Shown: positions 1-11,213, numbered from the stretch's first letter. The stretch: 64,000 nt of DNA from Nelumbo lutea (GCA_022828595.1 JAKGHH010000001.1:206727813-206791812); one strand, 5' to 3'. The notes: generated by a model from the letters alone, not told the origin. Translations and numbers: made by a program.

Positions 1-136
1 TCAATTAATGAGTCAAAGGATGCTACTTTTGTTCTCTACAGTATGAAGAATTGGGCCAGCTTGAGCTTCATCTCTTTGTATTTAAAAGTAGGGGATTTTA
101 TTTGTCTATTTCTGTTTCAGTTACACCATTACATGA

Positions 137-1130
137 ATGGTGTTGTCTATTTCTTTGAAAGATGTAACACGTGATTTACTCCAGAAGAAAAGGCCAAATT
201 GGTGCTTGTCCCCAAATCGGTGCACCCTCTGCAAGGCTAATGGTGAAAGCTCATACCACTTACTAATTTCTTGTTCTTTTGTTTCTGATATATGGGAATG
301 GTTTATTTCTTTATTTGGTTGCGGGTGGACCCCTCCACCAGATATACGAAGCTTGTTTGCCACTTCTTTCCTTAGATGGCCTAAGAAAAGGGGTAGGGTT
401 GTGTGGAGGTGTGTGAGGGCTGCCATTTGTTGACTATATGGGAAGAGTGGAACTCTAGGACCTTTTCTGATAAGGAAAGGAATAAAGAAGGTATCATTGA
501 GGTAATATTGGTTAGGGTGGTGCATTGGCTGGTCTTTGGATATATTTGCTGATGTCTCTACAGTTATGCTACTGAATATCTGGCTGGAAGTGGCAAATTG
601 TGCTCCTCTTTCATCAGTTTCCTCTCCCTTATGGTCCCCACCAGGCCCAGGGTGTGTAAAATTAAATTTTGATGGCAATAGTGAAGGTAATCCTGGGCCC
701 TCGAGTGTTGGTGGGGTATTCAGAGATGAGAATGGAAAGGTGATTGCTTTGTTTTCAGGTCCCATTGGGAATAGTGACTCTCTCAGAGCTGAGATATGTG
801 CTTTAATGCAAGGCTTATGAAAAACAAAGGCGATAAGTATTAATAGGCTAATTGTTGAAGGAGACTCAAAGCTGGTTACAAAAGGACAATGGACTGTGGA
901 AATATGCAAATGAAAGAAGGGAACAAATGTTTTTGGGGTGTATTGTAATCCTCTTTTCTTTTTTCTTTTTTAGAGGTTCAATTTCAATGGGTGAAGAGGA
1001 TCGCAAATGCTTTTGCAGATACATTGGCGAAACAAGGGGTGGGAAGGGAACAAATATTTTGGGCTGTATTGTAATCCTCTTTTCTTTTTTCTTTTTTGGG
1101 AGAGTTAAGCCTCTTTACCTCTACCCGGAT
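137..1130 (+). pseudogene. LINE ORF2 C-terminal fragment (zf-RVT + RNase H)
   Basis: This is the tail of a plant L1-type LINE ORF2. Positions 137-433 encode a zf-RVT zinc-finger region (CTLCKANGESSYHLLISC, then WKKRGRVVWR-like residues). Positions 536-820 encode the start of an L1-type RNase H (KLNFDG.SEGNPGPSSVGG, then SLRAEICALMQG). Its end, ANAFADTLAKQG, lies near 1003-1035. The parts are in different frames with stops, and a segment of about 53 bp is repeated at 919-971 and 1046-1097. Endonuclease and RT are absent. It is a dead 5'-truncated copy; the assignment is firm, the ends are approximate. Confidence 0.8.
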
Positions 1131-1179
1131 TATTGTAACTTTATTATCAGATGGCGGGTGCTGTTCTCAGTTGATCAGA

Positions 1180-2010
1180 ATTCTGATGTAGCTTCAGCAG
1201 TAAAACAATATAAATAACAGAAGAAGAAGAGAAGAAGAATGTGAAGAAGAAAGGGGCACATAATAGAATTGGTTTCTGCTGCCCAGAAATTTAATTTATA
1301 TACTTCTATTAAAACAATAACACAAAGACACCTATGCCCCTGCCACCCAACACACTCCTTAATCAATTATAACAGAAATACTAATAGGTCTAGTAAGGCC
1401 CAGAAATACTAATAAACAGAAACAATAATAGGCCCAAAATAATAACCAAGGTTAAAAAAATTGATACGATACGCCTGTTTACAGGTGTTTCGGGACCCCA
1501 CTATTTTTTAATGATAAATATGGGTATTAAACTACCCAAAAATCAAATCTTGAAAAAAAATAAAAAAAAAACATATTTCTGCATGGTTCAAAGTACCAAT
1601 ACGCCTCTGTCGATACGCAGAGGCGTATCGATGCTTTGAACCATGATAATAACAATATTCATAAAAAAAACCATGATAATAACAAGTAAATAAAAGAAAA
1701 GACAACTGATAATGGCAGGGCCTTCACTAAAAACTAATCTATTTTCTCCACATTATCCATTAATAAATTGATTTCTGTTATTTATAAAAAAATACAGTAC
1801 ACAAATATGTATCCAATAGTATTCTTTTTTTGATAATTATATGTATCCAATAGTATTCTGACACTCCCTCTGAAGTTGGAGCATATATACCATATAACTC
1901 CAGCTTGTTGCATATGTTATTCATCTTGATTTTATGCTTTTTGTAAACAAAGCTAACGCTTTACAACCTAGCTGATAAGGAATAATGGGGAGTTTAGTCA
2001 CTCTGCAGCC
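1180..2010 (-). mobile_element. Decayed copia 3' end with LTR remnant
   Basis: Read on the - strand, 1862-2000 matches the end of copia RNase H and the polypurine tract seen at 8326-8440 (ACTCCCTCTGAAGTTGGAG on +, then a LADLFTK-type region). The sequence to its left is AT-rich with a GAAGAAG run near 1218-1250, as in the other copia LTRs here. A 20-base direct repeat (ATATGTATCCAATAGTATTC) occurs at about 1807 and 1840. A small MITE sits in the LTR part. No open frame survives and the outer LTR edge is uncertain. Confidence 0.5.
1447..1645. mobile_element. MITE, GGTTCAAA-type TIR, copy 1
   Basis: This non-coding element of about 200 bp has terminal inverted repeats: it starts AAGGTTAAAAAAATTGATACG and ends CGATGCTTTGAACC. 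Internal GATACG and CGTATC motifs face each other. It is flanked by ATAATAAC at 1439-1446 and 1646-1653, an 8-9 bp target duplication. A second copy at 40162-40376 has the same ends and a 9-bp duplication, which points to a Mutator-like family. Confidence 0.7.
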
Positions 2011-3040
2011 AATAATGTCCACCAGCTCTTCAATGTTTCCCATAACGGATTTCTTTTTAAGTAATTGAGTTAGGGGTTCCACTACTAAGGAATTTCAGGA
2101 AGAATTTACAAGGAAGTGATCATGAAGTCTGTAGGGGATCTTTTGGATTGAATAAGATTGTTAGAAGCATGCCTACTAGTTCAATTTATCAATTTGGACC
2201 CAGAGGAGGAGGTCTCGAAGTGGGTAAATTTCAAGTGGCAAATGATGAATGGAACCCAAGTTAGAAAGCTCAATGTGGATTTTTTTCTTTTTATCCTGAG
2301 GAGTAAATAGGAGGCAGATGCTGTACTAAGATGGGGATCTTATATTGAGGCGATACGAGTGTTTAGCTTTAGAAACATTGTGTGGTTTAACATTTATGAC
2401 ATCCAACTTCACACATGGTGTGTAGTCATTCTTAGCTGGTGATGCATGTGGGAGATTCAAATCCTTTATTCTGTGTCAATTTTCTTCATTTTCTTCCAAC
2501 CATTTAAAAGTGGTATGTCCTTGACATCAAGGCTTAAAATGTTGGTGTAGGTGGAAATGCTGGTCATCGGTCATCCAAATATAAGAAGCATGTCAGAAAT
2601 GTTGGAAATATCATGTGGAAATATTGTAAAAATTATAGGCATGGTGGAAACATTGTAAAATATACAAAGCATAGAATGATTTTTTATGAAATGATAAAAG
2701 TTGCATAGTCACCTTTTTAAATTATTATCTTGCTCCAAATTACTAAACAAAGCTAAGAAACTAAGGTTATAGACAAAATGATATGTTTTGAAGTTGCCCT
2801 GTAATCCTTAAGATTTAGATCTTCATGATAGAGTGAGTTAAAACAAAATTTAAACTCAGAAAATGTAGATGGTTATAATAGATCAGCCAAATAATCTATT
2901 GTACAAACAAAAACTAATATTCAACTTCATGTTTGAATTGAATATTGAGCTAGCTCAAAGTGGTAATCATGTAAGTTAGGTGGGCAATAACATTGTTACT
3001 CCTCATATCTACAATATTGTTTTCAATTTATGTTATAATA
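2011..3040. other. Unassigned AT-rich stretch
   Basis: No gene can be supported. A short + strand stretch near 2190-2430 weakly resembles the DUF4283 fold of plant LINE ORF1-like proteins (FFLFILRSK..ADAVLRWGS, then VWFNIYDIQLHTW), but it contains a stop and was not confirmed. A GTGGAAATATTGTAAAA-like short repeat occurs around 2610-2660. The rest shows nothing recognisable. Confidence 0.3.
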
Positions 3041-3049
3041 CTGTCATCT

Positions 3050-3697
3050 GTATTCCACATAGTACTGGTAATGTTCATTAGGAAATATGTCAATTTCAGT
3101 AAAATTTCATGTTACTACCTGTTGAAGCAGAAATGCAAATATGTCATGGAAACTCTCTTTTACTCCACATTGCGCTAGTAGTGTTCATTGGGGTATATGT
3201 CGATTCTGGTAAAATTTCATGTTACTACCTAATGAAGCGGAAATGTAAATATGTCATGGAAACTCTCTTTTACTCCACATTGCGCTAGTAGTGTTCATGG
3301 GGAATATATCGATTCTGGTAAAATTTCGTGTTACTACCTATTGAAGCGGAAATGCAGATATGTCATGGAAACTCTCTTTTACTCCACATTGTGCTAGTAG
3401 TGTTCATTGGGGAATATGTCAATTCTGGTAAAATTTCATGTTACTACCTATTGAAGTGAAAATGCAAATATGTCATGGAAACTCTCTTTTACTCCACATT
3501 GTGCTAGTAGTGTTCATTGGGGAATATGTCGATTCTGGTAAAATTTCATGTTACTACCTATCAAAGCGGAAATGCAAATATGTCATGGAAACTCTCTTTT
3601 ACTCCACATTGTGCTAGTAGTGTTCATTGGGAAATATGTCGATTCTGGTAAAATTTCATGTCACCACCCATGGAAATGGAAATATTAGGGAAATTAT
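3050..3697. repeat. 110-bp tandem repeat array, about six units
   Basis: The phrase ATGTCATGGAAACTCTC starts at 3141, 3251, 3360, 3470 and 3580, so the period is 109-110 bp. Each unit also carries CTCCACATTG.GCTAGTAG, GTTCATTGGGG.ATATGTCGATTC and AAATTTCATGTTACTACC. A diverged first unit starts near 3055, and the last unit decays after 3660. Units differ by only a few bases. It is a local minisatellite without a credible reading frame. Confidence 0.9.
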
Positions 3698-4042
3698 GGA
3701 CTTTTTAAACCATGCTTTGACACTAGGTGTAGTAATATCTCTCGTAATTTGACATACAGGGCGTGACCCCTCATGGAGGACAATGGAGATAAATGGGAGG
3801 TTGTTTTGTGTAATGGTGTTACACTTTATCAGAAAAATAGATTAGTCTTTGAGAGTGGGGTTATCATGGGAGACAATGCTGAGGTTGAAGTTCAAGTGCA
3901 TTAGGTTTACAAACATTTTCTCTTTGACCTGGTCGTTTATTGGGAGGTCCCAATGGTAAAATCTCTTATTTTCTTTGGGTGGCAAGGAATTTTCTCTTAC
4001 CACCTTTAAATGGATGGAAGAACTTGAATAAAATAAAATAAA
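3698..4042. other. Unassigned stretch
   Basis: Nothing recognisable was found between the tandem array and the LTR remnant to its right. No conserved protein motif is present on either strand. Confidence 0.3.
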
Positions 4043-4330
4043 ACAGATATGTGTTCTGATGTAATTCAAGAAGAAGAAAGAAAAACAACTAGGCTTCGAA
4101 GAGAAGAATAAGAAGAGGGAGGAGAGAGAAGAGAGAAGAGAAAAGAGAAAAGAAAAGGGGTTCGGTTAGATAGTTTTGCTGCCCCATTAGATATTATATA
4201 TATTAGTGCCCTTACAAAGGTAGGAGTGTGGGGCTGGCCCAACTGTAATAAAATGAAATAAATAATAAAATAAAATAAGTGTGGGGCTGGAACCACACAC
4301 ACACTAAGAGCTATTTACTATCTCTATACT
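4043..4330 (-). repeat. 3' LTR of old copia (family of the 34-40 kb element)
   Basis: On the - strand the polypurine tract (CTTGAGGGGGAG, about 4328-4339) is followed by TATAGAGA, equivalent to the TGTAGAGA LTR start of copia F. The LTR contains a TATA-like run near 4195 and a GA-rich part at 4070-4160. The phrase GTGTGGGGCTGG occurs twice (about 4228 and 4279). The left end is approximate. Confidence 0.55.
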
Positions 4331-4764
4331 CCCCCTCAAGTTGGGAGTAGATATTTGTCATTCCCAACTTGCGTAAATCTATCTCCAACTTGATTTTTGT
4401 GACTGTTTTAGTAAAGAGATCAGCTAACTGCATGTCTGAGGCAATATAAGCACACACTTCTTGAGATGCAACTCGCTCTTGGATAAAATGTCTGTCCACC
4501 TCGATATGCTTAGTCTTGTCATGCTGTATTGGGTTGTGGACAATATTAATTGCAGCTTGATTATCGCAATACAGCATTAGAGGCTTCTCATAATCAATTT
4601 CTAGCTCATTAAGCAATGATTTCAGCCGTAACACTTCTGCAACACCATTGGCCATGGACCTGTGTTCAGCTTCTGCATTGGAGTGAGCAACAACATTTTG
4701 TTTCTTGCTTTTCTAGGAAACAAGATTTCCCCTCACAAATGCACAATACAAAGAGGTTGACCGA
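4311..4764 (-). pseudogene. Copia RNase H C-terminus (old element A2)
   Basis: This is the C-terminal copia RNase H: GNLVSW.SKKQNVVAHS.AEAEHRSMANGVAEVL, then YCDNQAAINI, TKHIEVDRHF and LADLFTK. It matches the end of the 34.5-35.2 kb element, so it belongs to the same family. The domain is cut at 4764 within the usual RSTSGYC motif (RSTS is still readable) by a MITE. The gag-protease part of what is probably the same insertion lies at 13709-14902, separated by later insertions and an apparent deletion. Confidence 0.8.
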
Positions 4765-4992
4765 ATGATTTAAAAGGCGTGCCTAGGCGCACAGGCGAGC
4801 TGCATTTCAGGGTATGTGCCTCGCCTAGGTCCTAGGCACAACCCTTTCAAAAGGCACATGCTTGGTGCACCTAGGCATGCACCTAATGCGCCTTGCGCCT
4901 CAGCCCAGGCGTGCGCCTTTTGAAAATTTGGCATGTTTTTGGTAATGTAGTTCATTCATTCTTCCTAATAAAATGTCTTCTTAAAAAGAAAT
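4764..4992. mobile_element. MITE1 copy 1, left part
   Basis: It starts AATGATTTAAAAGGCGTGCC and carries many CCTAGG and AGGCGC motifs. It is nearly collinear with 17903-18170. It interrupts the RNase H of element A2 and is itself split at 4992 by copia B; the continuation is at 7445-7622. Its right terminus is missing. Confidence 0.8.
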
Positions 4993-5145
4993 TGTTGAAC
5001 AAGAGAAAGGGAGAGAGAAGAGGCGAGAGGACTGAGTGCCCAAAAAGAATACTGCAGGCGTGCAGTATGTTATTATTTATACTAGGATGGCCGTACAACT
5101 TAAAGAATGAAGAAATTACAAAAGTACACTTGCGGTACCAAACAG

Positions 5146-6796
5146 TTATGGAAACAGAACTTTTAAAGACTCAAAAAACAAATGACCAAGGCGACAATGC
5201 CATAAATAAACTTGACTCTTACAGGACTGACTCATAGACTTTGTAACATGAAGACCAACCTTATTCTCCAGCATGTAAAGTCCATCAACCATACGTCCCC
5301 TACCAATCGTCCTCCTCGAGGCTAGATCCTGAATCACACAATGAGAAGGGAAAAATGTCACTGAGCAGTTTAAGGAATTAGTAACACTACTAACAGAGAA
5401 CAAATTAATGGGAAATTTTGGAACATGTAAGACATCAGAGAGTGTAAGGCCAAGGGGAAGAGAGATGGTTCCTTGACCAGCTATGGAAGTGTATGATCCA
5501 TCAGCTAGTCTCACCTTGTCTCTTCCAGAAAGAATGTGGTAGGTTTGAAAGTAAGAGGACGTACTAATCATGTGTTTTCACGCTCTAGAATCAATGATCC
5601 ATGGAGAGTCAAGGGTGTGAGAAGCAACATGGAAAGCCGTGGCAGAGTTACCTGACGTAGATGCAAATGAGGTTGAGGGAGGAGCATCCATCTGACGAAT
5701 TGCTCTACCATAGAGCTCTAAATGGTCACGGAAGGAATTCATAATATCATCCCTTGGGTCAGATCCAAAGAGATGTGTCTGAGTCACAGTATGGATGGAG
5801 GGCTGATTCTCCCGAGTAGCCATGTTGGCCATAGTGTATTTCTTTGTACCTTGCTGTCCTGACTTTTTATTCACATCTGAACCTTTCTTCTTATTCAGAT
5901 CTCGAGCCCACTTTGGTTTCCCATGAAGATCCCAGCATGTATCTCTGGTGTGTCGGGGTTTCTGGCAATGAGTACACCACAATTTGTCTTTATCCTCTGT
6001 TTTTTCTAGAGATCTCTTTTCCTGGAAGAATTTCCCACACTAGTAGAGACACCCCCTTTTGCTGCCAACACAACTGCATCTCCATCAAGGCTGTTCATCA
6101 AATTCCTTCTGCTCTCTTCAGATTGTACAAGAGCATAAACTTCCTGAACTGATGGAAGATCCTTAGAACTGAGAATCTGGACTCTGATAGATTCATACAT
6201 AGGGTTTAAACCATGTAAGAAGGCAAACACTCTCTACTGGGAGACAAGTTTGTTGTACAATTTTGCATCCTCGTCACACTTCCAGTCCACGCTCTGGTAA
6301 TGGTCCAACTCCTTCCAGACAGAAGTCAAATCAGAGTAATATACCGATAAACACCTCTCCCCCTGTTTATAAGTAGACTATTCTGCCTGCAGTTGATAGA
6401 TCTTGGCATAGTGTCGTAGTTCTGAATATGTAGATTTTGCTTGTTCCCAGATCTCATATGTTGTTTCAGCCCACATGGAATTCTTCCTTATTTGAGGTTG
6501 CATGGAAACTAAGAGCCAAGACATAACCATGCTGTTCTCCTGATTCCATCTATCATATTCAACACTCCTAGAGTGTGGTTCTTTAATTCTCCCATTAATA
6601 TAGCCTATCTTCCCCTTGCAGTGATGTGCAATTTGATCCCTCTTGACCACTCTAGGTAATTTAAACCATCAAGAGGGACAATAGCCATGGGAAAGTATAG
6701 GTCACCACCCCCACTCATTCCATTCAGCATTGTGGAAACTCCAGATGTGGTAGAATCTTCACCACTCATGATTTCAGATTTAAAAACAACACCCAA
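5146..6796 (-). pseudogene. Copia B gag-protease-preintegrase relic
   Basis: Read right to left: gag N-terminus at 6605-6796 (PLDGLNYLEWSRG), UBN2-type gag at 6378-6650 (MSWLLVSMQPQI), gag C-part at 6006-6230 (FLHGLNPMYESIRVQIL), zinc knuckle at about 5935-5980 (CTHCQKPRHTRDTC, a CX2CX4HX4C), protease at about 5570-5600 (SPWIIDS, where the usual SGA reads SRA then stop), and GAG-pre-integrase near 5150-5220 (LWHCRLGHL). Several frames and stops separate the parts. The protein would have packaged RNA, but this copy cannot make it. Confidence 0.85.
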
Positions 6797-6824
6797 AGGA
6801 GGAGCACTGCCTCAAAAAAAAGAC

Positions 6825-6945
6825 CGCTGTTGCAACACACAAACAGGTCCTTATGACCTACGATTTCACAGGGATCCAAAAACAAACACTGCTGTTGCAG
6901 CACATAAACAGGTCCTTATGACCTACGGCTTTACAAGGATCATAC
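6825..6945. repeat. Tandem duplication of about 65 bp in copia B leader
   Basis: GCTGTTGCAACACACAAACA, then GGTCCTTATGACCTACG and a TTTCACAGGGATC tail at about 6828-6881, is repeated with few changes at about 6891-6945. It lies between the primer site and the gag start of copia B. Confidence 0.8.
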
Positions 6946-7444
6946 AACCCCACAACAGAATGGAAGGAGAAAGGTGAAGTTCACTACACACCTAATCGGC
7001 AGACCTAGTACAGGTCCAACTTTAGGGCAACCAAACAGTCAATGAGAGCAAAGTAAAAAAGGTTACTTCGTGAACATCAGATGATAGCCTCTGAAAGTTT
7101 CAATCGAACATCAGGGGATGAAAACAAAACTTCTCCATGAAAGCGTCAGTCGAACATCAGATGGAAATTTCTCCATAAAACAGAACCTTCTCCACGCTGG
7201 AAGATGAAAATTCAGGCAGACTTCTACTTGCTAAAAGCCGAACAACAGATGGACACAACTGGAAGAAGTTGGAAGACTGAAAAAACAGCTGCTGACAGAG
7301 CATCACTCTTCAGGCCTGGAAGACCTGCTCTGATACCTTGTTGAACAAGAGAAAGGGAGAGAGAAGAGTGTGAGATAAGAGCCTCCAAGATGATTATGGC
7401 AAGAGAAAGAATAAGAGTACATGGTGATTAATAACTTATCAACA

Positions 7445-7622
7445 ACAATCATTTTTTGTGTGTGAAAACTAAGATTTAAGACCCCTTGTTTGTTTGGGCT
7501 TTCCTTGAGGGGCGTGGCATAGAGGTAGCTCGTAAAATCAGGAATGTAATATGTTTTACATTACATTAGCTATGTGAAGTACTACAATTGAGTGAAGAAA
7601 GAGATTAGAGGTTTTACATCTT
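7445..7622. mobile_element. MITE1 copy 1, right continuation
   Basis: It is collinear with 18190-18310 and then 19108-19150 of the complete MITE1 copy (shared phrases GGGGC.TGGCA.A.AGG and AGAGATTAGAGGTTTTA). It stops near 7622, well short of the expected right terminus. Beyond it lies the leader of another LTR element, which implies a deletion. Confidence 0.75.
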
Positions 7623-7899
7623 AAATTTCAACCCAGAAATACCAATAGCACAAAAAAAGGATGTAACCAACCTTCGATGGAGAGCTTCAGTTGACCATCC
7701 ACTTCTGAAGTTCTCTTGAAAAAAAAGTCGGGTTTTGCGCAGAGAAAGAAGTACTGAGATATTCTCAGACCTAGGTCGAATTTGTGTTCTCCATTCTTCA
7801 GCCCAGAAAGAAAGAAAAAAAAATGAGGTCACGAACATAAAAGGAGCAAGTCACGAATCTATGAGGAGACTTAGAGAGCATCATCCTGCTCTGATACCA
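7623..7899 (-). other. Leader and primer site of LTR element D
   Basis: A primer-binding site reading TGGTATCAGAGC on the - strand lies at 7888-7899, directly next to an LTR end. The remainder of the leader runs left to the MITE1 break. No coding sequence of this element is left. Confidence 0.65.
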
Positions 7900-8033
7900 T
7901 GTTATTTCTGTAGCTACAGTAGTCCGAACCAGGAGAAGAGAAGAAGAAGAAGAAGATGATGATGATGATGAAGAGAACAGTCGAACTTGATAGGTTAAAC
8001 CCTATCAGTCGATTCTTAATATGGAATAGTCTC
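7900..8033 (-). repeat. 5' LTR of element D, left half
   Basis: It begins TGTTATTTCTGTAGC on the + strand right after the primer site and contains a GAAGAAGATGATGATG run. It is cut by copia C at 8033 and resumes at 13619, ending CTTAACA at 13708. TGTTA and TAACA form the short inverted ends. The rejoined LTR would be about 224 bp. Confidence 0.75.
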
Positions 8034-8100
8034 TGATAGAATTCAGGTTTGCCTTAGAGTTCGGCCTGACTGAGTTCAGTTATGTAGAAGAAGAAAAGGT

Positions 8101-8140
<40 letters not shown>

Positions 8141-8325
8141 TGGTTCGAACTGAAAGAGTCAACTTGACTTCTCCCAGTCGGCCAGTAAGTATTTATATTA
8201 TTATTAAAGCATAACTGAAAAGACCTATGTGCCCTTACTTAAGTTAAGAGCACTTGTTCCAACACAACCTTACAGATCAGCAACATTAATCAAGGTATAA
8301 AGACAGAAATACCCCTATGCTAACA
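8034..8325 (-). repeat. Copia C 3' LTR
   Basis: It has 292 bp and a (GA)n run at about 8105-8136. The partner LTR has (TA)n followed by a longer (GA)n at the same place, so the microsatellite changed after insertion. Confidence 0.95.
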
Positions 8326-8332
8326 CTCCCCC

Positions 8333-9361
8333 TCAAACTGGTGAGTTTGTATCATATACTCCCAGCTTGTTACATATGTAGTCCACTCTTCCCCGACTCA
8401 AGCCTTTTGTAAATAAGTCAGCCCACTGATTTCCTGTATTAACATGTGTAGTGTCTAGCTCTCCATTCAGCACCTTCTCCCTCACAAAGTGACAGTCAAC
8501 CTCAATGTGCTTGGTCCTTTCATGAAACACTAGATTAGAGGAGATATGAACTGCAGCCTGATTATCACAATAGAGCTTCATTGGAGTGTTAATGTTGTAC
8601 TCTACTTCTTGTAGAAGGTTCCTTAGCCACACTAATTCACAAGCGGTGTGCGCCATAGCCTTATATTCTGCTTCTGCACTACTTCTTGCCACAACCGTCT
8701 GCTTCTTACTTTTCCATGTTATCAGGTTACCTCCCAGAAATGTGCAATAGCCTGTAGTAGACCGCCTATCAGACATAGACCTGGCCCAATCAACATCAGA
8801 ATACCCTTCTATTTCAACTTTTCCCCCACTCTTGTATATCAGACCGCGACCCGGAGCCCCTTTTAGATACTTCACAATTCTCAGAATTGCATTCCAATGA
8901 GGAATAAGAGGTTTTTGCATTAACTGGCTTACCACACTAACTGCACATGAGATGTCTGGTCTGGTGATGGTTAGGTAGTTCAGTTTGCCCACAAGTCGTC
9001 GGTATCTGCCAGGGTATTCAAACACTTCACCCATATCACTGCTTAGCTTGGTATTTGTGTCCATGGGTGTGTTAGCTGGTTTGGCACCCAACAGGCCTGT
9101 TTCTTCCAGCAAATCAAACACATGCTTCCTTTGGCACAGGTTAATCCCATACGTGGATCTCGCTACCTCTATCCCCAAGAAGTATTTTAGTTTACCCAGA
9201 TCCTTTGTCTGAAAGTGATCCTGTAGATAAGTCTTCAGCCTGTCGATACCAATGTTATCATTCCCAGTAATAACAATATCATCTACATACACCATTAACA
9301 ATATTTTTCCTCCTAGAGAGTCGTGACTAAATACAGAATGGTCAACTTTGCACTGTTTCAT
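8333..9361 (-). pseudogene. Copia C RT C-terminus and RNase H
   Basis: This is the largest intact frame of the element, 342 codons. The RT active-site motif VYVDDIVITGND is near residues 24-35. It is followed by LKYFLGIEVARS, RRLVGKLNYL and TRPDISCAVSVVSQ, then RNase H with GYSDVDWA, DRRSTTGYC, ARSSAEAEYKAMAH, YCDNQAAVHI and QWADLFTKGL. It ends at the polypurine tract next to the LTR. The upstream RT part lies in another frame to the right (9412-10275), so a frameshift near 9390 breaks the polyprotein. Family and domain order are certain; activity is not expected. Confidence 0.9.
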
Positions 9362-9411
9362 GCCAAACTTCTTACCACCTCACTGAACCTACCAAACCAT
9401 GCTCGAGGAGA

Positions 9412-10275
9412 CTATTTAAGCCCATATATAGCCTTTCTTAGTATGCACACCTTACCATCCTCCCCCTGAGCAACAAACCCTGGAGGTTGCTCCATGTAGA
9501 CCTCCTCGAGTAAGTCACCATGCAAAAAGGCATTCTTGATATCAAGCTGATATAGTGGCCACTCATGCATGGCTGCAAGAGAGATCACAACATGAACTGA
9601 CCCTATCTTAGCAACCGATGAGAAGGTCTCTGTGTAGTCAATACCACAGGTTTGGGAGTACCCTTTTGCAACTAATCGCGCTTTCAGGCGTTCAACACTA
9701 CCATTAGGCAGATACTTAACCGTATAAACCCATTTACAACCAACAACTTGATTCCCAGGAGGAAGAGCAGTGAGGTCCCAAGTATGATTATGATGAAGGG
9801 CTAAGAGTTCTTCTTCCATGGCACGACACCACTCTAGAGAGGCAAGGGCTTCTTGGACATCTTTAGGAACAATAACTGATGATAACAAGGTAACAAACTG
9901 GCGATTGGAAGCGGAAATGTGAGTAAGAGAAACATAATTAGAAATGGGATGAAGGGTGCAAGTACGTTTACCTTTCCGCAAAGCAATGGGTAGATCAAGC
10001 TTAGATGCTAAGTGCGGGTCTGGTGCCGGATCCGTCGACGGAGATGTAGCCGGAGGAGTAGTAGCTGGTGCGCGTGGGCGATGTGTATACACATGACGGA
10101 TAGGTGGGCGTTCAACAGGTGGTGGCACCGGAGGCAAGGATTTGGTCACGACTAGAACAAAGGAAGGAGGACTGACAACGGGAAGTAGAAGAGGAGGAGG
10201 CGATGAGGAGGAAGAAGCATCACCGGTCCCCAAAAAGAACGGAGTAGACTCAAAGAAACTGACATCAGCACACAC
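9412..10275 (-). pseudogene. Copia C RT N-terminal part
   Basis: This copia RT (RVT_2) N-terminal half has a proline/serine-rich linker (residues about 15-100) followed by EWCRAMEEEL, HNHTWDL, VGCKWVYTVKY, ERLKARLVAKGYSQ, LYQLDIKNAFLHGDL and RKAIYGLK. The frame ends right after GLK, where SPRAWF would follow, because of a stop or frameshift. The linker frame overlaps the tail of the integrase frame. Confidence 0.88.
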
Positions 10276-11213
10276 AAAGGACCGTCAAGAACTAGGATGG
10301 TAACACCTATACCCTTTCTGGGTCCGAGAATAGCCAAGGAAGTTGCACTTGAGAGAACGGGCATCGAACTTGTCATTCCCAGGACCCAGATTATGGACGA
10401 AGCATACACTCCCAAAAACTCTCGGCGTAAGAGGGAACGGAGACAAAGTGGAAACAAGACCTGAAATGGAGAATGACCATCAAGGATGAACGTGGGCATC
10501 CGATTAATCAGAAAACAAGAGGTAAGCATTGCATCACTCCAAAAGGGTTTGGGAACATGCATGTGATGCATTAGGGATCTTGTTGTTTCAAGGAGATGGC
10601 GATTCTTTCTTTCAGCCACCCCGTTTTGTTGTGGGGTGTAGGTACACGAGGTTTGATGTATAATGCTGTGTTGGTCCAGGTATTCCTGAAATGATGAGGA
10701 TAAATATTCGCGGCCATTATCAGAACGAAACACTTTGATGTGGGTACCAAATTGGTTTCGAATCTCAGCATAAAATTTTTGGAAAATGGTAAACAATTCA
10801 CTTCTTTCTTTCATTAAATAGAGCCACGCCATCCTTGAAAAATCATCCACAAAAATGACAAAATATCTGTATCCATTATATGACATCACTTTATAAGGAC
10901 CCCAATCATCTGAATGAACTAAAGAAAAAGGACTCGACACACGGTTATCAACCCTAGAACTAAAGGGAACACGATGGTGTTTCCCAAACTGACACGACTC
11001 ACAATCCAAAATAGAAAGCTGACTCAAGGACGGGACCAAGGACTTCAAGACTTTTAGCGATGGATGACCAAATCGGCAGTGCCACTGGAGAGGAGAAAGA
11101 GACGACTGGAGAGTTGTTGAGGTTCTACCACCACCACCGTCAAGATAATACAGTCCACCTGTTTCATGCCCTCCACCAATCTTCATCCCCTCTTGAGATC
11201 CTGAAAAACACAC
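10152..11213 (-). pseudogene. Copia C GAG-pre-integrase and integrase
   Basis: The N-terminal part has the zinc-binding WHCRFGHPS and CESCQFGKHH. The rve core retains all three acidic residues: HSDDWGP, FRSDNGREY and QQNGVAERKN. After FQVLFP the frame shifts into unrelated hydrophobic sequence, losing the copia integrase C-terminus. The domain would cut and join the cDNA ends into the host chromosome. Confidence 0.9.

Larger units (their letters stand above)
4993..7444 (-). mobile_element. Copia B, internally deleted LTR retrotransposon
   Basis: This is a - strand copia of about 2.45 kb. The right (5') LTR starts at 7339 with TGTTGAACAAGAG on the + strand and ends ..ATCAACA at 7444. The primer site (complement of GGTATCAGAGC) is at 7329-7338. 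The left (3') LTR starts with the same 30 bases at 4993. Flanks are GAAAT (left) and ACAAT (right); the uninterrupted MITE1 copy reads GCAAT here, so each flank differs by one base from the inferred target. Coding capacity stops after the GAG-pre-integrase domain; integrase, RT and RNase H are gone. Confidence 0.85.

Noticed and set aside
121..909. Long - strand open frame over the first LINE fragment
   Set aside because: It is antisense to the zf-RVT and RNase H coding sequence and matches nothing known.
3050..3697. CRISPR-like or satellite-encoded array
   Set aside because: The units are about 110 bp and contiguous, without unique spacers, in a eukaryotic context; it is a plain tandem repeat.
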